DNA of 64,000 nt from Desulfosudis oleivorans (GCA_020723305.1 DYJC01000012.1:20580-84579); one strand, 5' to 3'; shown: positions 19,035 to 29,074, counted from the first letter of the stretch. Numbers and translations: made by a program. Notes: generated from the sequence alone by a model not told the origin.

Positions 19035-22000
19035 TTAAAATTGAATGACCTCAGCTTTTTTGGATAATATCCGAAGCTCATTTTCCCATTTTTCTCCTCC
19101 GGTTTGAAGGGCCAGTTCATGGGCAATATGCCGTGGATGGATATGATGACCTGAATGCCTTCCAAGACCTTGAATACAGGAAGGGCAGTTTGTTAAAATC
19201 GTTATTTGTTGATCGAAATCTTTTTTTATGGAAAGGAGGGAACTCTCCTTCCGGTTTCTCATGGCAGCCGTAATATCCGGTCTGCTCAGGGACATGGTGC
19301 CGGCTTCCGCACAGCATTCCGTTGTTGTCTGCATTTTGGTATGTCCATACGTTAAAAAAAGGTCTTCAGCCTTGCCTTCTAAAGAATCGTGACAGGGCTT
19401 GTGATAAAACAATTGCATTCCTGCTTGCACCGGAATCCCATTTTGTATGGAAAAGGCGCTTACATCCATTATTTTTGTCTGAAGAATTTCATCCGCCTTT
19501 TGATACAGAATCGCTTCCCGGCATGTTCCACAACTGACAACACAGGCATCCAGAGATATATGACCGAAGGTTTCCCGTATCTGTGTCAGAAAAATGATAT
19601 TTCGAAGAGTGATCCGGCTTTCCATCTCTATTTTTGCATTCACTTTTGCCGGAAAACCGCAGCAGAGAAATGGAGGGGGTAGAATGACCGATGTATTTGA
19701 TTTTAAAAGGATGTAGACGGATGCTTTCCCGATGTTGCTGAAGAGACGTTCTGATCCGCAGCCTGGAAAATAGAAAACCGTTCTTTCGGTCTTTTCTGCG
19801 GGAATTAAAAGAGCCTGGTTATTTCCACAGGCTGGAAAGACATCCCAGAAGGTTGTTGAACATGCCGGCGGAATCGGTGAGGAGAGCAGTCCGGAAATGG
19901 AGGAATGATTTTTTTTCTTCCAGGGGAAATAGGATATGGTTTTTGTCAGGTTTCGCTGAACACTCCCGCCGAACCGGATGATGATTTTCCGGAAAGCGGC
20001 ATTGAAAGTGCGGGACCGGCTTTCCAGGTAACGCAAGGTCAGGTCGGTAATCAATGCCGTATGTTTCATCTTCCGGGTTTCCAGGAGGCCTCTTTCCATG
20101 ATGGAGACTTCTCCTGTATCAATGTCTACCGGACATGGTGTGCAACACTTATGGCAAATGGTACAGTGATCTGCGATCTCCTCCAGATACTTTAAAAATT
20201 CAAATTGCGTTGAACGGAATCTCTGGGCATCATAGAGTGATGCTTCAATCAGAGAAGCAATGGCAAGATTTTTATTCCGGGGATGAAAGAACAGATTTTG
20301 CTGAGGATAAAAAACACAGCAATCGGTTTTGCATTTGCCGCAACGGATACAGTTTGATATTTTCAAGGCCAGATCCCGCAGGGAGCCATGATGCAGAATA
20401 CGGGCTTCCAGGTCGAGCAGATTGAAGGAGGGCGCGAACACCTGGTTTGGAACTTCCACGTCTGATAGTTTTCCCGGGTTCATGACACCTTCCGGATCGA
20501 TTTCCTTCCTGTATTGATTCAACCGGTCAATCTGTTCCGGATCGATATATTTCAGTTTTGTAAATCCAATGCCGTGTTCTCCGCTGACCACACCGTTCAA
20601 TTCCAAAGCCTTTTCCATGATCGTATCGGCTGTTTCCATGGCCCGGATCATCATTTCACGATCATTGGAGAATACCGGGATATTCACATGAACATTGCCG
20701 TCTCCGGCATGCATGTGCGTTGCAATCACAATCAGATGAGATCGGGTTTCCTGGTAAATTGCATTGATTTCATCGCATACCTTGGAATATCCGCGGAACA
20801 ACACCATCATGCTTTTCAGGAGTTTCCGGGTATGGGTTTCCTGCTGAAGATTGATCTTTCCGCAAAGGGCAAGCTTTTCAATGGATTCACGAAGGATTTT
20901 TTTGGCCGCAGGGATTTTGGCCTCCATCCACTCCGGATCGGAAAGCGGTTCGGCTTCTTCCAGGTAAGAACTTATCTGCCAGGCAAAAGATTGCTGGTTT
21001 TCCCTCTCTTCCTCGATGTTACAGCGGTCTATAAAATTGGAGAATTCAGGCAAAGCGGAAAGAGGCAGAACAATATCCTCGTTCAGCTTGAATGCATTGG
21101 TTCGTTTTGCAATCGCCCCCAGTTTTTTTCGATCCTGCCAGAACCTATCCGATTCAATTTTGCTTTCCGTGAAAAATGCAAAGGTATTGTTGTAAGGTTC
21201 CAGAAGTTCGGAAAGCTGTTTTTTACCCTTTTCTAGTTGCATGGCTGTGTGGCCGACGATATCGATGAGGAGAACCGCTTTGGGGCTTTCGCTTTTAGGG
21301 GCTTTCACCTTATACTGGATTGCCCGCACATATTCCTCATCAAAATGCTCGAGGGCCATCAGTGCTTCTTCCCCTTTATTGATAAATGTTTCGGATATCG
21401 CAAGGATGACCCTTCCAGCCTCGTCCATATCCTGGCCAAAAAATTCAATGCAGCAAGTGGCCTTGAATTCATATGCTCTGTGAAGGATAAATTTTGCAGA
21501 CGTGATGACACCGTCTGTTCCTTCTTTCTGGATACCCGGGAGCCCATTCAGAGCTTTGTTGGTGATATCCTTTCCAAGACCTTTTGTCCTGATTTCGGTG
21601 CCGGCAAGGGAAATGGTCTTCAGGTATCCTCCGGTTGCAACATCTAAAATATCAAATTGTACAAGGTCCTCAGGAAGAATTTTCCGCAAGGGATGTGAGA
21701 CCCTTTGGATTTCCAGAAGGCGACCGTCGGAAACAGCGATACGGAATGAAAAAATATTGTCAATGGCGGTTCCCCAGAGTACTGCGGTTTTTCCCCCGGC
21801 ATTTTCAGAAATATTGCCGCCGATTGTACATGCCCAGGCACTTGTCGGATCTGTTGCAAAAACATAATTTTCTTTTTCCGCAAATTTCATGGCATCGCCG
21901 GTAATAACACCTGCTTCCAGACTCAGCAGCGGTATCCGGACACCATTATGGTCGGTTTTTTCTTCAATACCAATGATGCGGTTCAATTTTTCAGTATTAA

Positions 22001-22637
22001 TTATAATGCAGTTTTTCCGGACCGGCACAGCACCTCCGGTCAGACCGGTGCCGGCACCCCGTGGGATTGCATGGAATCCTAAGTTTCGGATGGCTGTCAG
22101 GAGACAGGGAACCTGTGATTCCTTATCCGGTCGGACAACGGCAATCGGGAGAAAAAGTCTCCAGTCGGTGGCATCGGTGACATGACTGATCAACGCAAAC
22201 GGGTCGAAGCTGATATTTTCTTCACCTGAAATGGTTCCCAGTTCTTTTTTTATTTTATGTCTTTTCCGGGTTTCATTTGCGAGTTCTGCTGCAAGCGTTT
22301 TCAGATAATCTCTGCAGCAGGCGGTAATGGTTTGTATCTCTTCTATTAAGGATGTGTTCTGTTCAATACGGTCAATATCCGCATTCAATCCATGAAGAAA
22401 ATTTTCACGGAGGGAAAAGTTTTCGATTAGATTCTGAAAAACATAAGGATTACGATGGAGGATAAACATGTCTCCCATGAAACGCATGATGAGTCTTACT
22501 ATGGATTCTGTTTTACGCTGAAATCTTATTTTTTCAAGTGCGTACCAGGCGTTCTTACCCAGGAGGAACCGGATGATTCTGGCATCATCCGCGGATGTAT
22601 AATTATAAGGGATTTCTCGGGTTTTTTGGGGAAACAT
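19035..22637 (-). CDS. FAD-linked oxidase with Fe-S and CCG domains (DUF3683 type, D-2-hydroxyacid dehydrogenase-like)
   Basis: A 1200-residue fused dehydrogenase. The N-terminal 120 residues (REIPYNYTSADDARIIRFLL) are a DUF3683-type domain. A PCMH FAD-binding domain follows (PRGAGTGLTGGAVPV near residue 200, TIGGNISENAGGK), then the FAD-oxidase C-terminal part (THMHAGDGNVHVNIP, NGVVSGEHGIGFTKLKYI). Next come two Fe-S motifs (CIRCGKCKTDCCVF and CTICHKCCTPCPVDID) and two CCG-type segments (FLCCGFPAKV, CCAEAGTMSLSRPD). Relatives oxidise D-lactate, glycolate or D-2-hydroxyglutarate and pass electrons to an Fe-S or quinone acceptor; the substrate here is not fixed by sequence. The first 35 bp overlap the vapC relic in another frame. 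Confidence 0.87.
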   Translation of the reverse strand: MFPQKTREIPYNYTSADDARIIRFLLGKNAWYALEKIRFQRKTESIVRLIMRFMGDMFILHRNPYVFQNLIENFSLRENFLHGLNADIDRIEQNTSLIEEIQTITACCRDYLKTLAAELANETRKRHKIKKELGTISGEENISFDPFALISHVTDATDWRLFLPIAVVRPDKESQVPCLLTAIRNLGFHAIPRGAGTGLTGGAVPVRKNCIIINTEKLNRIIGIEEKTDHNGVRIPLLSLEAGVITGDAMKFAEKENYVFATDPTSAWACTIGGNISENAGGKTAVLWGTAIDNIFSFRIAVSDGRLLEIQRVSHPLRKILPEDLVQFDILDVATGGYLKTISLAGTEIRTKGLGKDITNKALNGLPGIQKEGTDGVITSAKFILHRAYEFKATCCIEFFGQDMDEAGRVILAISETFINKGEEALMALEHFDEEYVRAIQYKVKAPKSESPKAVLLIDIVGHTAMQLEKGKKQLSELLEPYNNTFAFFTESKIESDRFWQDRKKLGAIAKRTNAFKLNEDIVLPLSALPEFSNFIDRCNIEEERENQQSFAWQISSYLEEAEPLSDPEWMEAKIPAAKKILRESIEKLALCGKINLQQETHTRKLLKSMMVLFRGYSKVCDEINAIYQETRSHLIVIATHMHAGDGNVHVNIPVFSNDREMMIRAMETADTIMEKALELNGVVSGEHGIGFTKLKYIDPEQIDRLNQYRKEIDPEGVMNPGKLSDVEVPNQVFAPSFNLLDLEARILHHGSLRDLALKISNCIRCGKCKTDCCVFYPQQNLFFHPRNKNLAIASLIEASLYDAQRFRSTQFEFLKYLEEIADHCTICHKCCTPCPVDIDTGEVSIMERGLLETRKMKHTALITDLTLRYLESRSRTFNAAFRKIIIRFGGSVQRNLTKTISYFPWKKKNHSSISGLLSSPIPPACSTTFWDVFPACGNNQALLIPAEKTERTVFYFPGCGSERLFSNIGKASVYILLKSNTSVILPPPFLCCGFPAKVNAKIEMESRITLRNIIFLTQIRETFGHISLDACVVSCGTCREAILYQKADEILQTKIMDVSAFSIQNGIPVQAGMQLFYHKPCHDSLEGKAEDLFLTYGHTKMQTTTECCAEAGTMSLSRPDITAAMRNRKESSLLSIKKDFDQQITILTNCPSCIQGLGRHSGHHIHPRHIAHELALQTGGEKWENELRILSKKAEVIQF

Positions 22638-22770
22638 GGTTCCGTATCAGCTTCAATTGTTTGTTCAAACAGGTTAGCTTATTCTGGTCTGATAGATACT
22701 TTTTATACTGGATGGTCAGATCCCCGTTTGTAAACCATTCCAGCCGGCCGCATGAGTCAACAATAATCAT
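22603..22770 (-). pseudogene. truncated vapC (PIN-domain toxin remnant)
   Basis: Overlapping the antitoxin stop by four bases (ATGA), an ATG at 22770 opens a 55-codon frame starting MIIVDSCGRLEWFTNGDL. This is the N-terminus of a VapC PIN ribonuclease, with the first catalytic Asp (residue 5). After about residue 32 the similarity ends and a TAA stop follows at 22603-22605. A full VapC has about 130 residues and three further acidic residues, so this copy cannot be active. Its end runs into the start of the FAD/Fe-S dehydrogenase gene, which suggests a deletion at this point. Confidence 0.75.
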
Positions 22771-22976
22771 CGGAAGCGATCTTTCTTGTCCCGGAAATCA
22801 CCTGTAAATGCGCCTGCGGCAATGCCTCGCAGTTCATCGAGAGAAACCTGAGGAATAAGGATGAGCATCCTGTTTTTTTCTATGACTGTCAGCTTTTGTT
22901 TTGGCTTTAGGTTTAGATGCTCTCTAACCGGTTTGGGGATGACCACTTGATATTTGCTTGATATTGTTGTTTGCAT
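22767..22976 (-). CDS. vapB: AbrB/MazE-family antitoxin (VapB-like)
   Basis: A 69-residue swapped-hairpin DNA-binding protein: TTISSKYQVVIPKPVREHL is the canonical AbrB/SpoVT motif, followed by KPKQKLTVIEKNRMLILIP. The C-terminal tail (DELRGIAAGAFTGDF) resembles the toxin-binding tail of VapB antitoxins. The four-base overlap with the truncated vapC confirms the pairing. With the toxin broken, it may persist as an orphan regulator. Confidence 0.85.
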   Translation of the reverse strand: MQTTISSKYQVVIPKPVREHLNLKPKQKLTVIEKNRMLILIPQVSLDELRGIAAGAFTGDFRDKKDRFR

Positions 22977-23075
22977 AATTTTCCCGTTGTTATCTAGTTT
23001 TTATCGTAAGTATTTTACCGGGAGAAGTCAAGCGTAAGTTCCGTCGTTCAATTTCGATGAATGCGGCAATACACA

Positions 23076-23197
23076 GAGCCAATTTCAAAAGTCTCTTGTT
23101 GTAGTTCCGGCGAAAACGAGAATCCAGTATTTTCAGCTCTTTTCTGAATACTGACTTTCGCCGGTTTGATGCTTTATAATCGTTTTGAAATTGGCTC
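23076..23197 (+). repeat. 122-bp MITE-like element, copy 1
   Basis: Perfect 15-bp terminal inverted repeats, GAGCCAATTTCAAAA and TTTTGAAATTGGCTC, bound a largely palindromic interior (CCGGCGAAAACGAGA with TGACTTTCGCCGG). A second copy of exactly the same length lies inverted at 35181-35302. It encodes no protein. Termini, length and dispersal fit a non-autonomous element mobilised in trans, or a hairpin-forming repeat family. Confidence 0.85.
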
Positions 23198-23245
23198 CAT
23201 AATTAATTTTTTTTCTTCCTTATATAAGCGGATATGGAAAAATTA

Positions 23246-23274
23246 TTGACAAGTTTTTTTTGAACATATATCTA
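23246..23274 (+). promoter_or_regulatory. candidate sigma-70 promoter of the hdrA-flx operon
   Basis: TTGACA at 23246-23251 and TATCTA at 23269-23274 are spaced by 17 bases, 140 bp before the hdrA start. The -35 is perfect and the -10 matches four of six positions. Confidence 0.45.
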
Positions 23275-23413
23275 AATTCTTTGCTTAAGTTCCTTTGGAC
23301 AATGATTTTTGAACCTTGGATGCGGGGGTTTTTCACAATTCAGAGTCCTTTTTTTATCACGGTGATTCATAAAAGAATTTCGGATCATCTGTGAATTTCA
23401 GGAGAATGAAACG

Positions 23414-26400
23414 ATGTCTAAAAATATTAACGGATCGGTACTGGTCGTAGGCGGAGGGATTGCAGGCATGCAATCTGCCTTGGATTTGGCAAATTCCGGA
23501 TACTATGTTTATCTTCTTGAGAAGTCACCTTCCATTGGTGGAATCATGTCTCAGCTTGACAAGACATTTCCCACCAATGACTGCGCTATGTGAATTATCT
23601 CACCCAAACTGGTCGAGGTCGGCCGGCACCTAAATATAGAACTGGTAACACTGAGTGAAATTACGGATGTCAAGGGAGAAGCTGGAAATTTCGAGGTCGG
23701 GATTCTTCAAAAGCCACGATATGTTGATGAATCCAAATGTGTTGGATGTGGCGCATGTGCGGAAAAATGTCCGAAAAAGGTTTCCGACGGATATAATGCC
23801 GGCCTTTCGGACCGTAAAGCCATTTATGTGGAATATGCCCAGGCAGTTCCGTTAAAATATGCTATTAATCCGGATGAATGTATATATCTGCAAAAAGGAA
23901 AATGTGGAAACTGTAAAGATGTTTGTCCTGCAGATGCTATTGATTATGAACAAAAGGAAATCAGAAAGACAATTAATGTCGGGTCTATTATATTGTCTTC
24001 CGGATTTACGCCATTTGATCCTTCAAAGTTTGACAACTATCAATACGCGATGTATCCCAATGTTGTCACATCAATGGAATTTGAGCGTATACTTTCCGCA
24101 TCCGGGCCGACACACGGTCATGTACTTACACGACCAAAGTCATCCAAGAAGAAGGATGCGGAGAATGTAAAGACGCCGAAAAAAATCGCCTGGCTCCAGT
24201 GCGTAGGATCCCGGGATATGAATCGTTGTGATAATGCCCATTGCTCATCGGTTTGCTGTATGTATGCGATAAAGGAAGCGGTGATCGCAAAGGAGCATGT
24301 GGGAGATGACCTGGATTGCACAATATTTTTTATGGATATGCGAACCCATGGAAAGGATTTTGAGCGATATTATGATGCTGCCAGAGAAAAGCATGGAATC
24401 CGGTTTGAAAGAAGTCGCATCCACACCATAACGGAGGTTCCCGGGACCAAAGACCTTTCGGTTCGTTATGCGAATGAGAAAGGTGAACTTCGGAATGAAG
24501 TTTTTGACATGATCGTTCTTTCCATCGGGCTGGAATCTTCAAAACAGAACATTGAGCTGGCAAATAAGCTGGGGCTTGATCTGACTCCGCAGAACTTTTG
24601 TAAAACCAGCACATTTGAACCAGTCGCAACATCCAGAGAGGGCATTTTTGTTTGTGGAGCATTTCAGGGGCCAAAAGATATTCCACAGTCAGTTGTGGAT
24701 GCAAGTGCTGCTGCTGAGGCTGCCGGTGCAATTCTTGCTCAGGCAAGAAATACCCTTACCAGATCACCGGAGGTTGTTCCGGAAACAAATGTGATTGGAG
24801 AGCGTCCGCGGATCGGTGTGTTTGTTTGCCGTTGCGGTTCCAATATTGCCGGTATTGTTGATGTATTAGCTGTTGCCGAGTATGCTTCTAAACTTCCATA
24901 TGTCGAGTTTTCCACAGATAATCTGTATGCCTGTTCCCAGGATACCCAGGATAATATGGTGCAACTGATCAAAGAAAAGAATTTGAATCGAATTGTGGTT
25001 GCGGCATGTACTCCCAAAACACATGAACCTTTATTTCAGGAGACGCTTCTGAATTCCGGCCTGAATAAATATCTTTTTGAAATGGCTAATATCCGGAATC
25101 ATGACTCCTGGGTACATAAAAATAATCCTGAACTGGCGACAAAGAAGGCCAAGGACTTAGTGCGTTCAGCCGTGTCCAAGGTGGCTCTTGCCGCACCTTT
25201 GGCAGAGGCAGAGCTTGAGGTCAATCAAACCGCTATGGTAATTGGGGGTGGGATATCCGGCATCACAACTGCAAAGAGCTTAGCCATGCAGGGATTTCGT
25301 ACTCACCTGATTGAACGATCCGGTCAATTGGGGGGGCAAGCACTGAATCTTTACCATACTTCTTCAAATGAGGATGTTCAGGAAAAACTTTCGGCGATGA
25401 TTCAGGATATAGAGCGGAATAAGAAAATCACGATTCATCTGAATACAGAGCTTTCCAGTGTGGAAGGTTTTGTGGGGAATTTTAAAACAACCCTTTCCTC
25501 AAAAAAGAAGAAGAAGGTATTAGAGCATGGCGTGGCCGTTATTGCAACCGGAGCGGTTCCGTTTCAGCCTGATGAATACTGTTTCGGACAGGATTCGAGA
25601 ATCATTACGAGCCTGGATCTTGACAAAAAGTTTATGACCAATGATCCAATGTTACAAGATCTTGTAAATGCAGTTTTTATTCAATGCGTCGGATCCAGAG
25701 AGCCGGATCGTCCCTATTGTTCCCGTGTATGTTGTACGCACTCGGTTCATAATGCCCTGGAACTGAAGAAACGGAATCCAAAGATGAATGTATATATATT
25801 ATATCGGGATATCCGTACCTACGGTGAGCGTGAGATCCTTTATAAAGAAGCCCGGGCAGCAGGAGTGATATTTATTCGATATTCCGTGAACCAAAAGCCG
25901 GGTGTGGTTTTATCGGATGGGAAAATTTTAGTGACCGCGACGGATCATGTTCTTGGTCGTCTGGTTGAAATCGAAGCGGATTTACTGACCCTCGCCTCAT
26001 CCATTGTTCCATATAAAGATGAAAAGCTTGCTAAGTTTTTCAAGGTTCCGATGAATGATGATGGTTTTTTTGTTGAACGCCATGCAAAGCTCGGTCCGGT
26101 TGAATTTGCAACAGCCGGTGTTTTTCTCTGCGGATTAGCCCATTATCCAAAACCCATTGATGAGTCGATTGCCCAGGGACAGGCCGCTGCTTCGCGTGCT
26201 GTGACATTGCTGTCGCAGAAGACAATACATACAAGCGGTACTGTCGCGAAAGTAAATCCGGCAATATGCAGTTCCTGCGGAGTCTGTCTATCGATCTGCC
26301 CATATTCGGCACCTTCATATCTTGATGAGAAAGCCAGAATGTTCCGTGGAAAGGCCCAGATCAATCCAGTGCTGTGTAAAGGATGTGGTCTATGCGTTGC

Positions 26401-26488
26401 TTCCTGCAGATCCGGTGCGCTTCATCTGCAAGGATTTGACAATGACCAGATTTTTTCACAGATTTATGCGCTCAGTGAAGCAGGATGA
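23414..26488 (+). CDS. hdrA: selenocysteine-containing HdrA-type heterodisulfide reductase subunit A (double flavin domain)
   Basis: FAD and Fe-S subunit of a heterodisulfide-reductase-like electron-transfer complex, the family's site of flavin-based electron bifurcation. The reading frame is 1024 residues if the TGA at 23591-23593 is read as selenocysteine (residue 60, context NDCAM-U-IISPKLVE, where relatives have Cys). Domains: FAD-binding VLVVGGGIAGMQSALDLA (residues 10-27); [4Fe-4S] CVGCGACAEKCP (109-120) and CGNCKDVCP (near 165); a second flavin domain with VIGGGISGITTAKSLAMQG (near 607); C-terminal ferredoxin domain CSSCGVCLSICP and CKGCGLCVASCRSG. Frame and similarity continue across the TGA without a break. 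A start-to-stop reading would give only 59 residues or a falsely short protein starting at 23828. flxD follows 73 bp later. Confidence 0.92.
23609..23626 (+). promoter_or_regulatory. predicted bacterial SECIS hairpin in hdrA mRNA
   Basis: CTGGTC pairs with GGCCGG (six pairs including G-U) around the loop GAGGTC. The apical loop begins 21 bases after the UGA at 23591-23593 and starts with G, as expected for bacterial selenocysteine insertion elements read by SelB. Confidence 0.6.
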
Positions 26489-26561
26489 ACTCTGCCCATA
26501 TATTTTTTTGATATCTGAACAGTATAAACTGTCAGATATCCGGAAGAAGGAGAATTTGAAA

Positions 26562-26993
26562 ATGTCTGATTGGGAACCGAAAATTGTCAGTTTTTTATGC
26601 AACTGGTGTAGTTACGGTGCAGCAGATCTGACAGGTGTGAGCAGGATGCAGTATCCGCCGAATATCCGGATTGTTCGAATACCCTGTACCGGGCGCATGA
26701 GTCCGAAATTTGCTCTTGCCGCCTTGAGGGAAGGGGCGGATGCGGTCTGGGTATCGGGCTGACATCCCGGGGAATGCCATTACCTGGAAGGTAATTTTCA
26801 TGCACGACGTAAGTTTTCTCTGTTTAACAACCTGATGGAGCATATGGGAGTTGAGCCCGGACGGCTCCACTTTTCATGGATTTCTTCTGCGGAGTCCACC
26901 AAGTTTGTCAAGGTGGTAACGGAGGTAACGGAAGCGGTCAAGGCGTTGGGGCCGAATAAACATTTTGTGAAGAATCAAGCCAAGGTAGCATAA
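26562..26993 (+). CDS. flxD: selenocysteine-containing FlxD/MvhD hydrogenase-type Fe-S subunit
   Basis: Small Fe-S protein that links HdrA to an electron-donating module. The frame gives 143 residues if the TGA at 26760-26762 is read as selenocysteine 67 in the motif SG-U-HPGECHY, where relatives have either Cys or Sec. The N-terminal motif FLCNWCSYGAADLTG and IPCTGRMSPKFAL complete the MvhD cysteine pattern. GAAGGAG precedes the ATG. Without selenocysteine the product would be 66 residues and lack the conserved second half. The next gene starts two bases after the stop, so translation is coupled. Confidence 0.92.
26779..26795 (+). promoter_or_regulatory. predicted bacterial SECIS hairpin in flxD mRNA
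   Basis: ATTACC and GGTAAT form a perfect six-pair stem with the loop TGGAA. The loop opens 22 bases after the UGA and has the apical GG typical of bacterial SECIS elements. Confidence 0.7.
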
Positions 26994-26995
26994 TT

Positions 26996-27943
26996 ATGTT
27001 AGCATATATCACTAAAATCAAAGAAATCTCAGATCGGTTGCTGAAGGAGCAGAAGGTTGATTTGATCATTGGTTTCCGAAAAGGAACCATTCCGATGATG
27101 AACGAACCCTGTTTTGCAAAAACCGCCTCAGATGTGAAAAATCTGGTTTGGGACAGCAATTGCGGAATCAATCTGGCAAACTACCTCACCAATCGGAAAG
27201 AGAAGATCGGTGTGATTGCCAAGGGATGTGACGCAAGGAACATTGTGACCCATATTCTTGAAAATAAAATATCGAGGGAGCAACTGGTTATCATTGGTGT
27301 TCCATGCAAAGGGATGATTGATCGGCGAAAGGTTTCTGCAGCTTCCGGTTGTGAAGTTGCTGAAGTTTTGGAGAAGCCGGATGGGATTGTTGTGAAAGGT
27401 CCGGGTGTAGAAAAAACGATCAAAAAAGTAGATGTGCTGCAAGACAACTGCGCTATCTGCATTCACCGGAATCCGGTCATCAGCGATGAGATGGTAGCGG
27501 ATCCTGTGGAGGAGCAGAAGGGCGTTGACCGGTATGAAGATGTCCGCAGGGTTGAGGCCATGAGTCCTGAGGAAAAGTGGAAATATTTTGAAGAACTATT
27601 ATCACCCTGTATCCGCTGCTATGCATGCCGGAATGCCTGTCCGCTCTGCTACTGTCCAACCTGTTTTGTGGATGAATCCAAGCCGCAGTGGGTTGGTAAA
27701 ACCCTGGACCCCATTGATACAAGAACATTTCATTTTTTGAGGGCATACCATTGTGCCGGAAGGTGCACGGATTGCGGTTCATGTGTGAGGGCTTGTCCCA
27801 TGGGTATTGATGTCCGGGCATTTACGAAAAAACTTGAGAAGGATGCGCTTGAGTTTTTCGGTTGGGAGGCTGGAATGTCTTTGAATGAACGGCCAACTCT
27901 GGATACTTTTAAACCGGATGATCCCGATCATTTAATTAAATAA
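26996..27943 (+). CDS. Flx-type Fe-S subunit with FrhB-like domain
   Basis: A 315-residue Fe-S protein of the Hdr/Flx complex. The first half resembles the beta subunits of F420 hydrogenase/formate dehydrogenase (IGVIAKGCDARNIVTHILEN, VIIGVPCKGM). The second half has cysteine-rich motifs CIRCYACRNACPLCYCPTC and CTDCGSCVRACPMGID for at least two [4Fe-4S] clusters. It most resembles the FlxB/FlxC electron-transfer subunits of NADH-dependent Flx-Hdr complexes; I cannot tell which of the two names fits. The gene lies between flxD and another dicluster Fe-S gene in one operon. Confidence 0.75.
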   Translation: MLAYITKIKEISDRLLKEQKVDLIIGFRKGTIPMMNEPCFAKTASDVKNLVWDSNCGINLANYLTNRKEKIGVIAKGCDARNIVTHILENKISREQLVIIGVPCKGMIDRRKVSAASGCEVAEVLEKPDGIVVKGPGVEKTIKKVDVLQDNCAICIHRNPVISDEMVADPVEEQKGVDRYEDVRRVEAMSPEEKWKYFEELLSPCIRCYACRNACPLCYCPTCFVDESKPQWVGKTLDPIDTRTFHFLRAYHCAGRCTDCGSCVRACPMGIDVRAFTKKLEKDALEFFGWEAGMSLNERPTLDTFKPDDPDHLIK

Positions 27944-28033
27944 AAAAAGAGACGGTTGACAGGTTGTCATTGTTCATCTGTCACAAGTTGAACAACAGGC
28001 GGTTGGCAATTTTCAAATAAAGGTCAAAATGCT

Positions 28034-29074
28034 ATGAAGGTCATAAAAATTGACAAAAAACACTGGGCAGGGGGAATTGAAAAATCAAGAAGTGCATATC
28101 GGCTCTTTGGCCCGGTGATGGTGGAGAATAAAGATTTTAGTGATTTCGAGGAGCTGAATGCAGGGGAAATGCCGGATATGACGGCAACCGATACGCGTAC
28201 TTCTCCAAAATCGATCTGTTTTCCACCGGAAGAAGTGATGATGGAATATTCCACGGATGAGACCCGTGATGATTGTAATCTGATGAGGGTTCCTGTAAAA
28301 GATTATTCCCCTCGGGCGGTCATAGGCATTCGTCCCTATGATGCGGCAGCCTACCTTATTGTGAAGAAGAATTTTGATACGCCTGAATACAGAGATCCCT
28401 ACTGGTGTGATGCCTATGCAGCTTGTACTTTCATTGGTCTGGCAGTTAATGAACCGAGCAGACTGGATTTCAGCACCAGTACGAATTCAGGGCCTTTTGA
28501 TGAAAGCGGTCTGGATGTATTATTGGTGGATATGGGGGGGCATTATTTTGCAAAAGTGATTACGGAAAAAGGCGCTGCCTATCTGAAGGCTGCCGGCTGG
28601 GAAGAAGCTGCCGGGGATGGAGCTGAACAGCAGATCGAGGAATTGAAAGTCAAAGCGGAAAGAATGATTCAAACTACCATATCCTTTGACCGGATCAAGG
28701 AAAAATCCATCATGGAACTTCATGGTGCTGATTTCTGGGATGATGCAGCTTTTGCTTGTATTAACTGCGGCACATGTACCTATGTCTGTCCGACCTGCTG
28801 GTGTTTTGATATCCAGGATGAAACCAAAGGGAAATCCGGTGTTCGAATTAAAGCATGGGATAGTTGCATGTATCCGTTGTTTACCATTCATACGACCGGA
28901 CACAATCCAAGAGAAACAAAGGTTCATCGGGTCAGACAACGATTCATGCACAAATTGAAATATTACATGGACAAATATGAAGATGGAATTATGTGTGTTG
29001 GTTGCGGCCGATGCGTTCGTTCCTGTCCGGTTAACATAGATATCCGAAGGGTTTGTCAATCGATGAACGGATGA
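28034..29074 (+). CDS. 4Fe-4S dicluster subunit (FlxB/AsrA/HydB-like)
   Basis: A 346-residue protein with an N-terminal domain shared with anaerobic sulfite reductase subunit A and soluble hydrogenase beta subunits (VIGIRPYDAAAYLIVKKNF, DVLLVDMGGHYFAK). A C-terminal ferredoxin-like domain has CINCGTCTYVCPTCWCF and CVGCGRCVRSCPVNID. Such subunits bridge a NAD(P)H-oxidising flavoprotein and other Fe-S carriers. The 90-bp gap before it contains TTGTTCA and TGAACAA as an inverted pair, of unknown meaning. It precedes the flavoprotein gene by 54 bp. Confidence 0.78.
   Translation: MKVIKIDKKHWAGGIEKSRSAYRLFGPVMVENKDFSDFEELNAGEMPDMTATDTRTSPKSICFPPEEVMMEYSTDETRDDCNLMRVPVKDYSPRAVIGIRPYDAAAYLIVKKNFDTPEYRDPYWCDAYAACTFIGLAVNEPSRLDFSTSTNSGPFDESGLDVLLVDMGGHYFAKVITEKGAAYLKAAGWEEAAGDGAEQQIEELKVKAERMIQTTISFDRIKEKSIMELHGADFWDDAAFACINCGTCTYVCPTCWCFDIQDETKGKSGVRIKAWDSCMYPLFTIHTTGHNPRETKVHRVRQRFMHKLKYYMDKYEDGIMCVGCGRCVRSCPVNIDIRRVCQSMNG

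Larger units (their letters stand above)
22977..23413. other. intergenic region before hdrA
   Basis: No gene is visible here. It holds the 122-bp inverted-repeat element at 23076-23197, a candidate promoter at 23246-23274 and the hdrA leader with AGGAG nine bases before the ATG at 23414. Confidence 0.7.

Noticed and set aside
27944..28033. TTGTTCA/TGAACAA pair between two Flx genes as an operator
   Set aside because: It lies inside an operon, is short and has no further support.
28520..29059. 179-codon minus-strand frame opposite the Flx dicluster gene
   Set aside because: Antisense shadow; cysteine-rich appearance derives from the real gene on the plus strand.
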